From contig JADGRF010000205.1 of the NCBI GenBank assembly GCA_017881055.1, forward strand, positions 1-55,391: a stretch of 55,391 nt of DNA, read 5' to 3'. This DNA is from Sandaracinaceae bacterium. Its GTDB lineage: Bacteria > Myxococcota_A > Polyangia > Polyangiales > JAFGIB01. Position 1 is the first letter of the stretch. Each line of letters starts with the position of its first letter. Shown here piece by piece: positions 53,721-55,391 of the stretch. The position numbers and the translations under genes are program-made. The notes beneath the pieces were generated by a model. It was not told where the DNA came from, made no database searches, and worked only from the letters and a program-made list of their open reading frames with translations.

Positions 53721-54676
53721 GCTCAGCGATCACCCACCGCATGGTCGAGACCAACGGCGTGCGCTTGCACGTCGCGGAACAAGGTGAGGGGCCGTTGGTC
53801 GTGTTCGTGCACGGCTTCCCCGAGAGCTGGCACTCGTGGCGGCATCAGCTGGCGGCCGTGTCAGCTGCAGGCTACCGCGCGGTGGCGATCGACCAGCGCG
53901 GCTATGGCGATAGCGATCGTCCGCACGCCGTCGAGGCGTACGACCAAGTGGAGCTTGCGGCCGATGTCGCGGGCTTGATCGATGTGCTCGGTGAGAAGAA
54001 CGCGGTCGTCGTCGGTCACGATTGGGGCGCGCCGGTGGCGTGGCACAGCGCGCTCTTGCATCCAGACAAGGTGCGCGCGGTCGTGGGCATGAGCGTGCCG
54101 TATGCCGGTCGTCCGCCTGCGTCGCCGCTCGAGCGTCTGCGCGCCACGTTCAAAGACATCTTCTTCTACGTGCTCTACTTCCAAGCCGAAGGTGTGGCGG
54201 AAGCCGAGCTCGAGGCAGATGTCCGGCGCTCGCTGCGCGTGATCTTCTTCGCGTTGTCCGGCGATGCGCCTGCGCAAGGGGCGTTCAAGCTCGCACCGCC
54301 GAGCAGTCCGTTCTTGCCGACCATGGTCGACGACGGGCGCTTGCCGTCGTTCCTGACTGAAGCCGACCTCGACTACTACGCGTCGGAGTTTCAGAAGAGC
54401 GGGTTTCGCGGTCCCCTCAACTTCTACCGCAACTTCGATCGCACGTGGCAGCGCACCGCCGCGCTCGCGGGCGCGAAGGTGCAGCAGCCGGCACTGTTCA
54501 TCGCGGGGGCGCGCGATCCGGTGATCCTGTGGAGCCAGACGCAGCTCGAACGCATGCCCGATGCCGTGCCCCAGCTGCGCCGCTCGCTGATCCTGCCCGG
54601 TGCGGGTCACTGGGTGCAGCAGGAGCGCCCGATCGAGACCAATCAGGCTCTGCTGGAGTTCCTCGGTTCGCTATAG
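53717..54676 (+). CDS. Epoxide hydrolase-type alpha/beta hydrolase
   Basis: A 319-residue alpha/beta-hydrolase of the soluble epoxide hydrolase branch. It has the oxyanion motif FVHGFPESWHSW, the nucleophile Asp in VVVGHDWGAPVAW, a cap domain with FYRNF and YFQAEG tyrosine regions, and the catalytic His in GAGHWVQQERP. It would open epoxides by adding water. ATG 53717 overlaps the stop of the preceding gene. Haloalkane dehalogenases share this fold; HDWG with the Pro after HGF and the cap favour epoxide hydrolase. Confidence 0.88.
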   Translation: MSSAITHRMVETNGVRLHVAEQGEGPLVVFVHGFPESWHSWRHQLAAVSAAGYRAVAIDQRGYGDSDRPHAVEAYDQVELAADVAGLIDVLGEKNAVVVGHDWGAPVAWHSALLHPDKVRAVVGMSVPYAGRPPASPLERLRATFKDIFFYVLYFQAEGVAEAELEADVRRSLRVIFFALSGDAPAQGAFKLAPPSSPFLPTMVDDGRLPSFLTEADLDYYASEFQKSGFRGPLNFYRNFDRTWQRTAALAGAKVQQPALFIAGARDPVILWSQTQLERMPDAVPQLRRSLILPGAGHWVQQERPIETNQALLEFLGSL

Positions 54677-54719
54677 CCTAGTTGTTTCAGGTACTTGCGA
54701 AATCGGCGTCCGCACTGAT

Positions 54720-54744
54720 GATATTGACATTGATTTTCAATATC
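54720..54744. promoter_or_regulatory. Fur-like palindrome before the ferredoxin gene
   Basis: GATATTGA (54720-54727) and TCAATATC (54737-54744) are exact inverted repeats nine bases apart. The AT-rich sequence resembles a Fur box half-site pattern. It lies 58-82 bases before the ATG of a bacterioferritin-associated ferredoxin, a gene commonly induced by iron starvation. Confidence 0.6.
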
Positions 54745-54801
54745 CCGGCGCTAGACTCAATGCCGTGACGCTTCGGGCGTCGCGCCAGCGAGTCATAGTT
54801 C

Positions 54802-55038
54802 ATGATCGTTTGCCATTGCCGCACCGTTTCTGACCGCACCATTCGCGCCGCCGTGCGGGCAGGCGCCATGAATGAAGAGCGCGTCGCCGAGATGTGCGGA
54901 GCTGGCACCTGCTGCGGCGGTTGCCGTCCGGTCGTGGCGGAGCTGATTTCCGACGTGATCTCCGCGGCGATGGATGAAGAGACGCGAGGCGCGCGCCGCC
55001 TGGTCGTGCTCAGCTCGCACGAACACGAGCACGTCTAG
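54802..55038 (+). CDS. bfd: Bacterioferritin-associated ferredoxin
   Basis: A 78-residue [2Fe-2S] protein. Four Cys are spaced as in Bfd: MIVCHCRTVSD near the N-terminus and GAGTCCGGCRPVV in the middle. The C-terminus is His/Glu-rich (SSHEHEHV). Bfd reduces the haem of bacterioferritin so that stored iron is released. ATG 54802. The bacterioferritin gene begins 94 bases downstream, completing the pair, and a Fur-like site precedes it. Confidence 0.9.
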   Translation: MIVCHCRTVSDRTIRAAVRAGAMNEERVAEMCGAGTCCGGCRPVVAELISDVISAAMDEETRGARRLVVLSSHEHEHV

Positions 55039-55132
55039 TCGCCACCCTTGCTTCGGCGCTCCTTGATCGCGGCGCCCGGTCCTTCGCGATCCACCGTTCC
55101 CGAATCACGCTCGGTCATTTAGAGTCCCGCCC

Positions 55133-55391
55133 ATGAAGGGCGATCCTCAAATCCTCGACGCGCTCGGCGATGTGCTTGCATCCGAGCTCACGGCCATCAA
55201 TCAATACTTCGTGCACTCCAAGCTGTGCGGCAACTGGGGCTACGAGAAGCTCGCGAAGAAGAAGCGCGCCGAGTCGATCGAAGAGATGCGCGACGCCGAA
55301 GCGGTGATGAATCGCATCCTGTACTTCGACGGCATCCCCAACATGATGCGCATGAACCCGATCAAGGTCGGCGAAGATCCGATCGAGCAGC
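55133..55391 (+). CDS. bfr: Bacterioferritin, 5' part
   Basis: The first 86 residues are in the window; the gene runs off the edge. The sequence MKGDPQILDALGDVLASELT, INQYFVHSKLCGNWGYEKL, DAEAVMNRILYFDGIPNM matches bacterioferritin. The Glu in the first helix and the later Glu in EEMRDAE belong to the ferroxidase site. The haem-binding Met may be one of the Met in NMMRMNP. It stores iron as a 24-mer. It pairs with the upstream bfd gene. Confidence 0.92.
   Translation, partial: MKGDPQILDALGDVLASELTAINQYFVHSKLCGNWGYEKLAKKKRAESIEEMRDAEAVMNRILYFDGIPNMMRMNPIKVGEDPIEQ

Overview
The window looks like ordinary chromosome of a high-GC myxobacterium, probably of the Polyangia/Sorangium side of Myxococcota. 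This is an inference from content: a giant TPR protein directly followed by a GltJ/AgmX-type zinc-ribbon + GYF + TonB-like motility protein, two proteins with the AgmX-style C-terminal domain, many Ala/Pro- or Gly/Ser-rich lipoproteins, a Ser/Thr kinase with a membrane tail, and a GT21 sphingolipid-type glycosyltransferase. I saw no rRNA, tRNA, CRISPR array, transposase or prophage.

Layout. 1-5.9 kb: 3' end of ilvY, a two-gene HEAT-repeat/lipoprotein unit on the minus strand, a DUF2293 protein, a Cys-rich reading frame with no start codon, and an MFS transporter. 6.1-9.9 kb: an outer-membrane monohaem (CxxCH) porin-like protein followed by two cupredoxin lipoproteins, then a thioesterase and a DUF952 protein. 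9.9-13 kb: lipoprotein, spermidine-synthase-like protein, chlorite-dismutase-family protein, alkaline-phosphatase-superfamily protein. 13-16.4 kb: a minus-strand operon of metallophosphoesterase, GT21 and GT28-like glycosyltransferases. 16.6-19.8 kb: adaptor-permease-ATPase ABC exporter. 20-26 kb: two acyl-CoA dehydrogenases, a broken RNA ligase gene, a membrane metallophosphoesterase and a thiolase. 26-39 kb: Ser/Thr kinase, DUF1415-like protein, BipA, pyruvate kinase, IlvD, and a lipoprotein joining a haem c motif to a PHM-like copper monooxygenase. 39.7-50 kb: the gltI-like and gltJ-like genes. 50-55.4 kb: MsrA, a degenerate EI-Ntr-like GAF protein, a DUF2905/small Cys protein/epoxide hydrolase operon, and bacterioferritin-associated ferredoxin with the start of bacterioferritin behind a Fur-like palindrome.

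How the parts connect. The acyl-CoA dehydrogenase operon and the thiolase 3 kb away carry closely related palindromic operators, which suggests one repressor controls this beta-oxidation set. The CxxCH porin with two cupredoxins looks like an envelope electron-transfer module. Metallophosphoesterase-GT21-GT28 looks like glycolipid synthesis. The gltI/gltJ pair matches the order agmK-agmX of the Myxococcus gliding machinery.

The gaps between genes hold several decayed gene fragments: a 2'-5' RNA ligase with an out-of-frame internal deletion, a DUF2867-like C-terminus, a SnoaL-like piece, a Gly-rich surface-protein relic and a ParB-like piece. They also hold two convincing rho-independent terminators, a tandem hairpin repeat and a long imperfect inverted repeat next to the thiolase stop. 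No single locus is a clearly new defence or biosynthetic system. The most interesting leads are the cytochrome/cupredoxin module, the haem-PHM lipoprotein, the shared operators and the EI-like protein that has lost its phospho-histidine.
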